Assembly (NCBI GenBank): GCA_006176705.1
Contig: QRFJ01000084.1
Coordinates: 930,001 to 994,000 of the forward strand
Reading direction: 5' to 3'
DNA from: Cocos nucifera
Lineage: Eukaryota; Streptophyta; Magnoliopsida; Arecales; Arecaceae
Length of the DNA stretch: 64,000 nucleotides
The notes beneath the pieces were generated by a model. The model worked only from the letters and a program-made list of their open reading frames with translations. It made no database searches and was not told where the DNA came from. Every line of letters starts with the position of its first letter. The first letter of the stretch is position 1. Position numbers and translations under genes: made by a program. Below, in pieces: positions 23,926 to 34,594 of the stretch.

Positions 23926-24214
23926 TGTAGTTTGAACGAAGGAAGTAAAGAATCATGAGTGTCGAAGTCCTTTTTTTATTCCCGCATCAATAGAGTAATA
24001 GGTCTCGAATTTTCCCACGCTAGCGCCGAAACTTCTTACATACGAGGTGATATGAAAAGACAAATCCTTGGAATTTCTACCGAAGTGCTGCCCTGGGTAT
24101 GGCATAATAAAGATTCTATCTATTGCCATTCTATCGCTATGATGAGTGGGACATGCATCGACATGAGGTTGATCGATGGAGACCTGCACTCATAACCATC
24201 TTGGACTCTCATGG

Positions 24215-24224
24215 CTATTTAAGC
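24215..24224 (+). promoter_or_regulatory. Candidate promoter of the antisense gene in G1
   Basis: CTATTTAAGC, a TATA-like motif, is followed by about 80 bases of CT-rich sequence (TCTTCTTCTTCC, CTCCTCTCTTTCTCTCTGG) typical of plant 5' untranslated regions. The ATG at 24525 is 300 bases on. No ORF of note lies between. Motif-based and unproven. Confidence 0.35.
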
Positions 24225-25278
24225 TCTTCTTCTTCCTTGAGGGTTTCATCTCGCTCAGGTCTCCTCTCTTTCTCTCTGGTCTCCTTCTTCCTTCTTGCTC
24301 TAGGGCTCTGGCATCTTCCATTGACTCCGATTCTTAGGGGTTTTCTGCTTTCCATCAAGCTTGCCGCCTTTTCGCTCTTCCCAGTCGGTTTAGGTCAGTT
24401 TCTAAATCTTTCTCTTTGATTATTATAACTTTTATCATCTCTACCCATTCTGTTTCTTTAAGAGAGTCTCAAATTTCATTTGCTTTGATTTTCTAGAGAT
24501 TTTCTCTATTTTAGTTTGATCCTCATGTCCTCTGAAGAGTCTTGGTCAACCAATTCTAGAGGTTCGACTCGTTTAGCTTTAATGGACCTTCCTCATAAGG
24601 ACCTCGAGCCTGTAGAAGTACCTCGACCATTCTTCATCCCTGATACCATTTCATATAAACTTTGGCCTAAAGATCTTTCATTGATTAGGATCCAGTTCAG
24701 AATTTTTTTCGACTGCGAACTTGAACTCCCTGGCCCCAGTGATTGAGCTAGCTTTCCTCCTTCCGACTGAACTTGCTTGTATGTTGAAATCCTTCGGACG
24801 GAACTTCGGCTGTTGATATCTTCTTTTGTAACCAACTTGTTCAAATTTTTAAATATTTCTTTTGCCACCATGGCACAAAACTCTTTTAGATTTATCACAG
24901 GATTTCACTCATGCATCATGGTCGGTGTCCGACCTTTCATCTTCCTATTCCATAATTTCTTCACTTTCAAATATCACTCGACTGCCAAAGATTGGTGATA
25001 TGTATCTATCCAGTTCGGTAAGAAGGGGTTGCTCAAGGATGCCCCCTCTTTCATTCATGACTAGAAGGAGAAATTCTTTTTTGTTTCTTGCACTTTCCTA
25101 GAGCTAGGACTTCCTTCGTAGGGGGAAATAAGGGACTCAGTTCGTCGAGCTCTTGGGCTTGAGAAAGAGGATCGAGATTCGACAGACAAGCTGAAGAACT
25201 TTCGAGCCCCTCCGATCTCCAAGCTCCTGGAGGGCCAGATCTTGTTCAGCTTCGATCTCAGTCCTCTCAATCTGGCAG

Positions 25279-25349
25279 GTAGTCCTCCATGGTCTGCCAA
25301 TTATGTATGGCCTTCCTTCTTTTTCTGACTCTAGTTTCTTCTTCTATAG
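25279..25349 (+). other. Predicted intron 1 of the antisense gene
   Basis: Donor GGCAG|GTAGTCC and acceptor TTCTTCTATAG|AGATG bound a 71-bp T-rich segment. Removing it keeps the frame (LNLA before, MTHEEWNRL after). On the minus strand the borders read CT and AC, so the genomic RNA of G1 could not be spliced here. Confidence 0.6.
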
Positions 25350-25791
25350 AGATGACTCATGAAGAATGGAATCGCCTGACTATGGGGATCAAGTCCCTCA
25401 AGAGGAAGGATAGCTCTGCTGGGAAAACATCGAAGAAGGCTCGCATTGATGAGCCGATCCCAGCTGTGCCAATCCTGGCAGTGCCCATCCCTAAGTCTAA
25501 CATGTTCGCATTAGTTCTGATCTCGCCCCAAGAGGATGCCGCCACTACAACTCCCAAGTAGCATGAGGTCGTTGAGAAGAAGAAGAAGAAAAAGGACACC
25601 ATCAAGAAAAGATGAGGAGGGTGGTCGAGAGTTTGAGTGGAGAAGGCTTCGGTTAGGAGCGAGCTTCCTTGGATGATCGAAAAGTTATCCAATCCCTGAT
25701 GAAGGACAGCATCCTCCCACATATTGTCAAAAAAATGGTTGGGATGGAGGACGCCGAGAGATTTGATAAGTCTTTCACCGCCTATCTAGAG

Positions 25792-25868
25792 GTGACCCAT
25801 TCTTCTGAACTTGTTTGGATAAAGGGTGCACTTTTAAAGTTCTAACTTAATTTCTTCCTATCTTGTAG
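25792..25868 (+). other. Predicted intron 2 of the antisense gene
   Basis: Donor CTAGAG|GTGACC and acceptor CCTATCTTGTAG|CTGGGG bound a 77-bp segment with T-rich 3' end and stops in frame. Its removal joins KSFTAYLE to LGYYLFAH in one frame. Confidence 0.65.
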
Positions 25869-26539
25869 CTGGGGTATTACTTGTTTGCCCACTCGAAGGT
25901 CGTTGATCTTCGCCAAGTCAATGCTTCAAAAGCCCTGCAGGAGGTTCAATTGGAGGTCGAGAGGGTTTGGGCCAAGGTCAACCATTTGAAGGCAGCCTCA
26001 AAAACTCAAACCGTAGAGGTTGAGTGCCTTCGAGAGACATCGTGGAAAGAGGAAGAGGTTTCTATAGGATTGAGGGCAATCTTGACCCTCTCTAAATATA
26101 AAAGAAAGCAGGCTAAAGAGGAGGTTGGCATCGAGAGGGAGAGGACTATTGAAGCCTTCAAGTCTTCCAAAGCAATGGAGGACATCAAGATTGCGTTCGC
26201 CCAGAAAGCCTTCTTGGAGGGGTTCGAGATCTATATGAAGAGGGTCGTGAAGAACTTCCTTAGAATGGACCTTGACTTTCTGATAGACGAACCCAATGAG
26301 GAAGCCGGTCCCTCCAACATTGGTGCCATATCTCCTGCCACTGAACCTACCCTAGGTGCTCCCGAACTTGCAGCTGAAGCTCCCGAGTCCATTCCCAAGC
26401 CTGAAGCCATAAAGGATGCACCGACCTCGCCTGCCCCTACACCGATCGAGGTTGAAAATCTCTGATTACTTGTACCTTCCTTCATTTTTTTTTGCTGTAC
26501 TCAAATATTTTAAGAAATGAAAATGAACTTTCTTTTCTT

Positions 26540-27483
26540 TACTCTTATGTCGTGGCGAATGTCGTTCAGAACCCTTCCAGCGATCACTGCCAAGGCCAGT
26601 CATCTCCAAATGATGCTGAGCTACTACCTCAAGGCATTCCTCTAAAATCTCTAATCAAAGGTTTAAAGAAGGAGGTTCATCACCTGAAGAGGAAGTTGAA
26701 GAAGATGGAGGACGACCTCCGAGCTTCTCGAAAGAATGCTTTAGAGGTGACCAAAGAGGTCACTCACCTCCAAAACTTACACATGAAGGACTCCATGAGT
26801 TTCAACATTCGGAAGGAGAGCTTCGAGAGAGAGCTAGCCGAATTTCGGAAGAATGCAAGCACAAGTCCTGAATGCTGATGGTGAAGATCAGCTTCCTCAA
26901 GACTCAACTCAAGATGGTGAAGTTGAAGATTCAACTTCTAGATGGGAGCTTGCCATGGTCCTTCGACAAGGCACGATTCGAGTGGGACTGGTCGATGAGG
27001 TTCTCCGCACTTCAAAAGCAGCTGCATGATGCTGAGCTTACATATGAGACGTATCGACTGGACTGGAGTGACAAGATATCCAAGCTAGAACAAAAGCTTC
27101 ATGCTTCCAATGATAAAGCAGCCCGACACCAGTGGCAACTTGATGATGGCTTTCGAGCTGGTACAAGTAGGAAGGTCGAGGAGATCGCCTTCTTGAAGAG
27201 GACCATTGGCGAACTCTTAGAGTTGATCGGTGCAGGAGAGGCTGAGGTGCAGTAGCTAAAGTTTGAGTTGACTTGTGAACGTCAGGCTACCAAGGATGCG
27301 GAGGCCGAGTCCTAAGTCTTAAGGAGGAGGCTATGAGAGTCAGAGAAGAACTACCACCGAGCTGATAGGATGTTCCACAATAATATGATGAGGCAGAGGG
27401 AGCTCGAGGAGGAGGTCGATTGTCTGAAGGAATCTTTGATAATGGCCACCAGTTTGAAATATGAAGAGTCCGACCCTTCCTAG
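26540..27483 (+). pseudogene. Second coiled-coil segment downstream of the antisense gene
   Basis: Plus-strand frames 26540-26878 and 26872-27255, then a stop-broken part to TAG at 27481, form one Lys/Glu-rich helical protein region. Examples are LKKEVHHLKRKLKKMEDDLRA, FSALQKQLHDAEL and the final MRQRELEEEVDCLKESL. A 1-base shift separates the first two parts, and TAG at 27254 and TAA near 27315 break the rest. It could be further exons of the 24525 gene or a separate ORF; the intervening 75 bases are T-rich. No catalytic motif is seen. Confidence 0.5.
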
Positions 27484-27904
27484 GATTTCGATGGTCTTTC
27501 TCTTTCTCTCTTTTCTTTTTTAGTATAATCGATCTTGTCAACCTATATTTTGCTTGTAATGAACTTTTTTTTGTAATGAAATAGTATCTTTTTTATTATT
27601 TTTATTTCGCACAAATTCGAAGCTTGCTCGTGGCTTCACTTTCTTCACTTTATTTTTCTTTGTGTTGTCCTCTAATGAAGTGGTTGTTGTGGATGCCTAT
27701 CCAAGATCCTTTTTATGGACCTAGAAGTGATTTTTCTTCTTGCCCCTCATATGATCGAGTAATTGTAAGAGAAATACGTGTAGGGATTGGTGATGAGATT
27801 TCTCCCTTCTCTTTGCTTAAGGTTGGGGGTTCGTTTGGGACCACTGGATGGGCCTCCCTTCTCCTTTTTCTTCCTCAGCTTAGGTTAGTATGGCCTTCGA
27901 CTTT

Positions 27905-28660
27905 GCTCATATTAGGATGAGGTCCTTCTTCTATTCCTAATAGGACTATAGGAGCATGAAGGGCCATTGAAGGGGCCTCTTTCTGCATCTCGACTTAAGT
28001 AACTAAGGTCTTTGCTTTAGCTCAATATTAGGATGAGATTCTCCTCCTGTTCCTAACAGGACTATAGGAACACAAAAGGGCCATTGAAGGGATCTCTCCC
28101 CATGTTCTGGCTTAAGTAACCGAGGTCTTCGCTTTAGCTCAATATTAGGATGAGGTTCTCCTCCTATTTTTAACATGACTATAGGGGTACAAAAGGATCA
28201 TTTAAGGAGCCTCTCTCCACATCCTAGCTTAAGTAATCAAGATCTTCGCTTTACCTCAATATTAGGACAAGGTTCTCCTTCTATTTCTAACAAGCCTATA
28301 GGAGCACAAAAGGGTCGTTGAAGGAGCTTCTCCCCGCATCTTGATTTAAATAATCGAGGTCTTCACTTTAGCTCAATGTTAGAATGAGGTTCTTCTCCTA
28401 TTCCTAATAGAGCTATATGGGCACAAAAGAGCCATTCAAGGGGCCTCTCTCCGCATCCTGGCTTAGGTAACTGAGGTCTTTATTTTAGCTCAATGTTAGG
28501 ATGAGGTTCTCCTTCTATCACTAACAGGGCTATAGGGGCACAAAAGAGCCATTGAAGGGATCTCTTCCTATATCCAGGATTAAGTAACCGAGGTCTTCGC
28601 TTTAACTCAATGTTAGGACAAGATTCTCCTCTTATTCTTAATAGGGCTAACTTCATCTTC
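27905..28660. repeat. G1 tandem array, ~117-bp unit, about 6.5 copies
   Basis: The phrase TTAGGATGAGGTTCTCCTCC recurs at about 27912, 28027, 28144, 28260, 28376, 28494 and 28612, giving a spacing close to 117 bases. Each unit carries TCCTAACAGGACTATAGG, ACAAAAGGGCCATTGAAGG and CGAGGTCTTCGCTTTAGCTCAAT, with single-base variation between copies. The array lies between the antisense gene and integrase, the same place as the different array in G2. Confidence 0.85.
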
Positions 28661-28744
28661 CTATCATCACAGTTTTGCACCAAGATCAAAGATATTAAAA
28701 TAAGAAGATATTATTGAAATGGGATTATTGATAGTACATGCATA

Positions 28745-30100
28745 AGTTCTCCAAGTTTTAAGGGCGTGGGAGATCGGTGCCTCCGAGCTCCCTCAAGTAG
28801 AAGTTCTAGGTCGGACGACCTCTTTGACTTCATAAGGATCTTTCCAATTCGTAACGAGCTTTCCTTGATTCTGAGGTTGTGAAATGGCTGCTCGTTGAAG
28901 TACCAAGTCCTCCACTTTGAATATTTTATCTTTTACTCTAGAGTTATAGTAACGGGCCACTCCTCGTCTATAAGCAGCCATCCAAACTTGAGCTTCTTCT
29001 TGCTTTACCTCCAGCAGATCGAGGTTTGCTCTAAGGTCCTGCAAATTGCATTGCTCGCTGAAGGCTACAACCCATGTCGATGGCAGCTTGAGCTCTATCG
29101 GGATGACTGCTTCCATTTTGAAGCCACAGCGAATGATATTTCTTCAGTTGGCAGCTTCTGGATAGTTTGATATGTCCATAGGACGTGGTAAAGCTCATCC
29201 ATCCAAGTCGCCCTTACTCTTTCAAGTCTTGCTTTGATACCTTACGACAGGATTCTGTTGGTCACTTCAGCTTCATCATTTTCTTGTGGATGGGCTACTG
29301 ATGTAAAATGGTGGGAGATGTTTAAATCTTCATAAAATTTGGCAAATTTTGCTCTGGCAAACTATCGCCCATTATCTATTATGAGGGTCCAAGGTAGGTC
29401 GAATATGCAGATAATTGACTTTCAAATAAAGTTCTATACTTTTGCTTCAGTAATTTTTGCTAAAGGTTTAGCCTCGACCCACTTTATGAAATAATCTATC
29501 ACCACCAAGAAGAACTTACGATGTCCAGATGCCATAGGAAAAGGTTTGAGTATGTCCATTCCCCATTGAGCAAATGACCATGGGATGCTCAGGGGTGCAA
29601 GTTTGGAAGCTGGCTGCCTTTGAATGTTTGCATTTTTCTGATAGTAATCATATTTTTTGACATACTCTATAGAATCATGGTACAAGGTCGGCTAATAGTA
29701 ATCTTACCGAAGTAGTCTATGTGATAAGGATCTGGCTCCTATATGACTCCCGTAGATTTCTTCATGTACTTCTCATAATGCGAAGGCAGCTTCTGAAGGT
29801 CGGAGACATCTCAAGAGTGGTAGAAAATATGATCTTTTGTATAGCTTGCAGAACATACAGAGAGGCTTGATTTCTTAGTTTTCGAGCTTCTTTCAGATCA
29901 TGAGGAAGAGCTCCATCCTTAAGATAAGCAACTAGCAGATCGATCCAGCTCGACTCATGCTTGACTTGCATAATGGACTGTGACTCCTCTAAACTTGGGC
30001 ATTTTAAAACTTCAAAAAATACTTTCTTGGACAGTTCGGTTGGGGCTAAAGTGGCCAACTTGCAGAGAAGGTCGGCTCTGATATTTTCTATCCTCAGAAT
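28745..30100 (-). pseudogene. G1 Gypsy integrase
   Basis: Order on the minus strand: linker after RNase H (29762-30058), N-terminal zinc region, core and C-terminal part. The zinc region reads YVKKYDYYQKNA where G2 has YVKKCDRC, so both cysteines are lost. Core: QWGMDILKPFPMASGHRKFF (first Asp) and FIKWVEAKPLAKITEAKV (29434-29685). C-terminus 28793-29116: VARYYNSRVKDKIFKVEDLV and WKDPYEVKEVVRP. Stops and shifts lie between these blocks and near 28790. Inactive. Confidence 0.85.
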
Positions 30101-31000
30101 CTATTGGATGCTAAAATTGTTGAAGATCGAAGTCAAGTTCTTTACTTTCTCAAGATATTTTATCATGCTCTCCTTCTGAGCTTCATAACTACTGCTAACC
30201 TAATCGACCATCAGTTGAAAATCATTGTACAACTGGAGCCAATCCATTTCTAACTTTTTGCTATTTTCAACACAGCGATCAAAGCTTCATATTTGGCTCC
30301 ATTATTAGTTGTAGAAAATTCAAAGCATAGTGCATATTCGACGATGATCCCCTCTGGGTTAACCAAGATTAGCCCTACGCTTATACCAGAAGCATTGGAT
30401 GAGCCGTCTACATATAGGATCCAAAAACCTTCGAAAAGGTCGACTCTTTCTTCAGAGGAGCTCGACTGCAATCGTGGAATGCTGATTTCATCTTGTTTAA
30501 GCTCTAATTCATCCAGAATGGTGCATTCAACTATAAAATCTATCAATACTTGGGCTTTGATCGATGGTCGAGGTTGGTAGTTGATGTCAAATTTTGTAAG
30601 CTTAATTATCTATTTTGTGATTCTTCTGAAGGCATCTGTATGATGAACGACTATTTTAATTGGTTGATGAGTAAGGAGAGTTATGGTGTGCTCTTGAAAA
30701 TAAGGTCGGAGCCTTCAGGCTGCAATCAGCAAAGCATAAGTTAGTTTTTCTAACTTAGTATACCTAATCTTAGCATCCCTCAAGACTCGACTCATGTAGT
30801 AGATCGGTCGCTATACTTTTATCTCCTCTTCGACTAGGACTGCCACATGGACCGCTGGAGAGACCGTCAGGTATAGAAATAATTTTTCTCTGGATTCGGG
30901 CTTTGCTAATAGAGGAGGTGAACAGAGGTAGTCCTTGAGCTTTTTGAAGGCTTATTGATATTCGGTGGTCCAACAGAAGTTCTTTAGCTACTTTAAGACT
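30101..31000 (-). pseudogene. G1 RNase H region
   Basis: The clear block at 30250-30546 has the archaeal-type RNase H features of Tat elements: WILYVDGSSNASGISVGLIL (first Asp) and FEFSTTNNGAKYEALIAVLK (Glu of YEAL). The stretch 30550-31000 is the RT connection domain in broken frames. An RNase H of this kind is a lineage marker as well as a functional part of reverse transcription. Confidence 0.78.
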
Positions 31001-31874
31001 TGAAAGAAGGATATACATTGCTCGACTGACCTCGAGATGAAGCGATTCAGGGCTACCATCTTTTCAATCAGGCGTTGAACTTCTTTAATTAATTTTGGAG
31101 TAGTCATCTCTTGAATGGCTCTTATCTTCATCAGATTTACTTGGATTCTGCATCTCGACACCATGAATCTTAAGAACTATTTTAAAGTTACACCAAAAGT
31201 GCACTTGGTTGGATTTAGCTTCATCTTATATTTCTTGAGGGCGTTGAAGATCTCTTCAAGGTCAACAATATGATTTATTGAAGCTCGGCTCTTGACAATC
31301 ATGTCGTCTATATATACCTCCATGTTGCGGTCGATCTGCTCCTTGAAGATTTTGTTAATCAGGAACTGATATGTTGCCCCTGCATTTTTTAGTCTGAAAG
31401 GCATAACCCTATAATAGTAAAGACCATGGTCAGTAATAAAAGTGGTCTTCTCCTCATCTTTTGGTGCCATCCAGATTTGGTTATAGCCAAAAAAGGCATC
31501 CATGAAAGTGAGGAGCTCGTGGCCCGAGGTTGCATCCACCAATTGATCAATCCTTGGTAGGGGTAGCTATCTTTTGGGCAGGCTTTGTTCAACTTTTTGA
31601 AGTATATGCACATTCTCCACTTGCTATTTGCCTTTTTGACGAGCACGATGTTGGAGATCCAGATTGGATAGTTAACTTCTTGGATGAATTCGGCCTTGAG
31701 AAGCTTGTCAACTTTCTCTACAATTGCTTTCTGCCTCTCTAGAGCATGGCTGCACATCTTTTCTTTCACTGACCGATATTTAGGATCGATAGTCAGGCGA
31801 TGTTTCATAACCTCTACATCTATCCTGGGCATGTCGTCAGGGATCCAAGCAAAAATATCCACATTCCTCCACAA
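31001..31874 (-). pseudogene. G1 Gypsy reverse transcriptase
   Basis: Two overlapping frames. The first, 31389-31874, has FAWIPDDMPRIDVEVMKHRL, IQEVNYPIWISNIVLVKK and KWRMCIYFKKLNKACPKDSYP. After a frameshift near 31540 the second, 31177-31542, has MDAFFGYNQIWMAPKDEEKTTF, MPFRLKNAGATYQFLIN and the catalytic box EVYIDDMIVKS (YIDD). The tail decays below 31177. The motif set is that of plant Ty3/Gypsy RT. The active-site aspartates persist, but the frame does not. Confidence 0.88.
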
Positions 31875-32520
31875 AAATTCGACAAGCTGCTCTCGTATTT
31901 CTTCAACTAGGTTAGAGCCGATCTACACCGTATGCTCCGCATTTCCATCATTCAGTAGAATGAAAAAAAGGTCATCCATAAGCTCATCTCGCTCTTTTGT
32001 TAGATCATCATAGACATCCAACCCATCAACTAGACAAGGATCTGACCGATCACCCCTATGCAAGGCAATTGAATAGCAATACCTCACCAGGATTTGATCT
32101 TGTTTGACTTCTCCGATCCTATAGCTTGTTGAAAACTTTATTTTTAAGTAATATATCGACACTACTATCCGAAGTGCATTTAGACCAGATCGACTGAGGA
32201 TTGCGTTGTAAGCGGACAATGCTTTTACTACCAAAAAATTCACTCATGCCTTGAATTATTTTGAATATTATCCTGCCACCACAACCAAAGTTATTATACC
32301 TTCAACTGGTACTGCATCGCTCATGAAGCTTACCAATGGAGAGTTCATTGGTCCAAGCTAGCTATCACATATAGACATTTTGGAGAAAGCATCATAAAAT
32401 AAAATATCGACCAAGCTTCTATTATCACCAAAGATGTGGCATACATCATAGTCTATAATATTTAAAGTAATTACAACCGCATCATCATGCGGGAACTGAA
32501 CTCCCTATGCATCTACTTCA
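31875..32520 (-). pseudogene. G1 aspartic protease and protease-RT linker
   Basis: The frame 31923-32243 has FLVVKALSAYNAILSRSGLNAL and VSIYYLKIKFSTSYRIGEV, the protease C-terminus and the linker to RT. Upstream, near 32400-32430, the expected active site is read as HIFGDNRSLVDILFYDAF, so the catalytic Asp-Thr-Gly is not intact. Stops lie between 32244 and 32380. Confidence 0.7.
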
Positions 32521-34137
32521 GTGAAGGCTATGGATTCTTCAGTCCTCTATCTCTTCATCGATCCTTTAGATCCGCTGGCCTCCTTTCATCGAAGTCCCCT
32601 AGAAATGGTATTAATGATGTCGAGAGGTGGTCGGTCTTCTTGTTGCTCCTTCCTCCTCGACGGTTTTGGCTATGGCAGTGCCCTTGGTCGATCCTCTATT
32701 CCTTCAGGCTGACGTCGTAGAAATCGGCCAAGCTGGCCTTGCCTGATGAGCTCCTCGATCTCATCCTGAAGCTGAATACATTCTTTAGTATTGTGATCGT
32801 GGTCACGATGGTAGAGATAGTATTTGTTAAAATTGCACTTCCCAGGATGAGTGCGCATCCTCTCCGGCCTTGGTAGTTGCTCCTTGATCTTCATTAGTAA
32901 TTATATTTTTGGAGCATTAAGGGGGGCATAGTTGTGGAATCTTTTAGGAGGAACCTTTTTGTACCCTTCTATCAGGGCTTCTTTGACGACGAGCTCGAGG
33001 AGGAGTTTGGGCTCGCTTGCGCTCGGGGAGAGTCCGGGAGCGTGGCCAAACTTCATTCAACTTTTCTTCAACTATAGGCTTGCTAGATTCGCACGCTTGC
33101 CACTCTCCTATGGCTTCCTCATCTTTCAACTTGAAGTCTTCTTTAGCTTGGGCATATCCTTCAGTTCGAGCTAGCAGATCGACAAAATTCCTAGAGTACT
33201 TCTTCTCAAGGAAGAATAATAAATCATTCTTTTGAAGGCCATCCCTCAGCACGACCATGGCAATAGATTGGTCCAGATTCTGGACCTTAAGGGCAACAGC
33301 ATTGAAGTGGTTGATGTAAGTTTGGATTGACTCTCCTCTTGTTGCTTGATGTTAATGAGGAAGTCCGAACCTTGCCTGAGACGTCGGCTGCTGATAAAAT
33401 AAGCCACAAACTGATGGTCCATCTGATCAAAAGAGAAGATCGTACTCGACTTCAGTATTGAGTATCAATTTCTTACTGCTTCCTTCAAGATAGATGAAAA
33501 AGCTTGGCACAAGATGGCGTCTGGTGCGCCATGAAGTAGCATCATGATCTGAAAGGCCTTCAGATGGTCGATCGGATCAGAGGTCCCATCATAGATTTTG
33601 AATTGGAGAAGCTTGAAGTTTGGTGGGATAGGCTCTTGTATAATTCAAGTGGAGAATGGGGGATCATGTAGATGTTGTCCAACTTGGTAATCAACCTAAG
33701 GACAAAATTTCTATCATATGGGCATTATGGTGCTAATCCCTCAGTAGGTAGTCCCAGATTTATCCAAGTCTATCAGGAGTGAGGTGAAAGGTGACTCCTT
33801 TTACCATGCATTTTAGATCATCCTCTATCCTAGACATATCTCTACAGAACTCTCAGACCAATCGAGGATAGATGGGTTGGTTGATGAAGAAAAAATGCTC
33901 CCATTATTGGTGTCGGATCCAATTGCTAATCCTCAACCCTTCCCAATCAAAAAATTGGAAGTCCACATTTCTTTCGATGGTTACTTGCCGGTCCAGAAGT
34001 GAGGAAGAAGGAGGAGCAGGCGATTGGGGGATGGTGTTACCTTCATTATAATCAGAATCACCCTTGCTTGGAGATTCCCACTATTGTGGTGGACTAAGTT
34101 TCCTTTGGACAACACAAATCTTTCACCTAGACCCCAT
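32521..34137 (-). pseudogene. G1 gag
   Basis: A capsid-like region with frames 32944-33258 (LFFLEKKYSRNFVDLLARTEGYAQAKE) and 32670-32894 (CNFNKYYLYHRDHDHNTKECIQLQDEIEELIRQGQL cut here into YHRDHDHNTKECIQLQDEIE). The last motif is characteristic of Tat-lineage gag and replaces a classic CCHC knuckle. Further N-terminal sequence up to a possible ATG at 34135-34137 is recognisable only in pieces (LLDRQVTIERNVDF near 33960), with many stops. Gag would form the particle. Confidence 0.75.
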
Positions 34138-34594
34138 TGTGTACTGTGGAGGAAAAAATTTAAAGAAAATTAGGAAGAGGATAAGTGGAGGTATCAATGG
34201 AGGGTCCCTCACAGCCTTGGAACAAGTCTAGGGTTGAATAGTGAAAGGATGAAGTGAGACAAGGAGGAGAGGACTTAGGTTTAAAAACTAGGTTTACGAC
34301 CATGAGTTAACTCAAGGTGTTTAGGAGTCGACTCCAGGTTAAGTAATGTAAAATTTTGATTTTTTCTAAAAAGAGAATAGGTATATCTAATTAAGAAATA
34401 ATTGAGAATTGGGTTTGATAAATTAATAGACTTATGAAATTTGAGATTTTTTAAAGGTTTGGAGAGGAGACATGATTTTAAGTCAATGAGTAAATTCACT
34501 AGATAGGATTCTTAGAAAGCAAAAATAGACTTCTAATTCATATGAGAGGTATTGGATCAAGAGAATCTAGTTTTGGGTTTAATGTGAGTAATAG
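34138..34594 (-). other. Junction of G1 remnant and R 3' untranslated region
   Basis: The first part is G1 leader-like sequence. From about 34270 the text has GAGTTAACTC and GGAGTCGACTCC, phrases shared with the R LTR near 54955-55060, so this is probably the R 3' untranslated region with an eroded LTR end. The 5' LTR of G1, the rest of the P1 5' LTR and the right part of the R 3' LTR should lie here and are absent. No protein is recognised. Confidence 0.45.

Larger units (their letters stand above)
24525..26465 (+). pseudogene. Antisense gene of G1: Transposase_28-like protein with two introns
   Basis: It lies opposite to gag-pol. The ATG at 24525 opens MSSEESWSTN. The first part (to about 25278) has the plant 'putative gypsy type transposon' look (Pfam Transposase_28, assigned from memory): FRFITGFHSCIMVGVRPF and the GKKGLLKDAPSF...KEKFFFVSCTF region. 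Stops occur at 24744, near 24774 and 24996, and in 25060-25120. Two GT-AG introns (25279-25349, 25792-25868) join exons in frame. Exon 3 is open from 25869 to 26465 with a long coiled coil (LEVERVWAKVNHLKAASK, REEV/KQAKEE heptads) and a Pro/Ala/Glu-rich tail with DEPNEEAGPSN. Function in such elements is not established. Exon 2 also carries stops, so this copy is dead. Confidence 0.7.
22502..34140 (-). mobile_element. Tat-type Ty3/Gypsy element G1, 5' LTR lost
   Basis: Minus-strand order from right to left: gag, protease, RT, RNase H, integrase, a 117-bp tandem array, a gene on the opposite strand, polypurine tract and 3' LTR. A large region between pol and the 3' LTR carrying an antisense gene is typical of the Tat lineage of plant Gypsy elements (family knowledge). 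The right end is not at an LTR; it fades out just past the possible gag start at about 34137. The 5' LTR and PBS are deleted. Confidence 0.75.

Noticed and set aside
24593..24898. Minus-strand frame inside the G1 antisense gene
   Set aside because: Shadow frame of the plus-strand gene; its Ser-rich middle has no domain.
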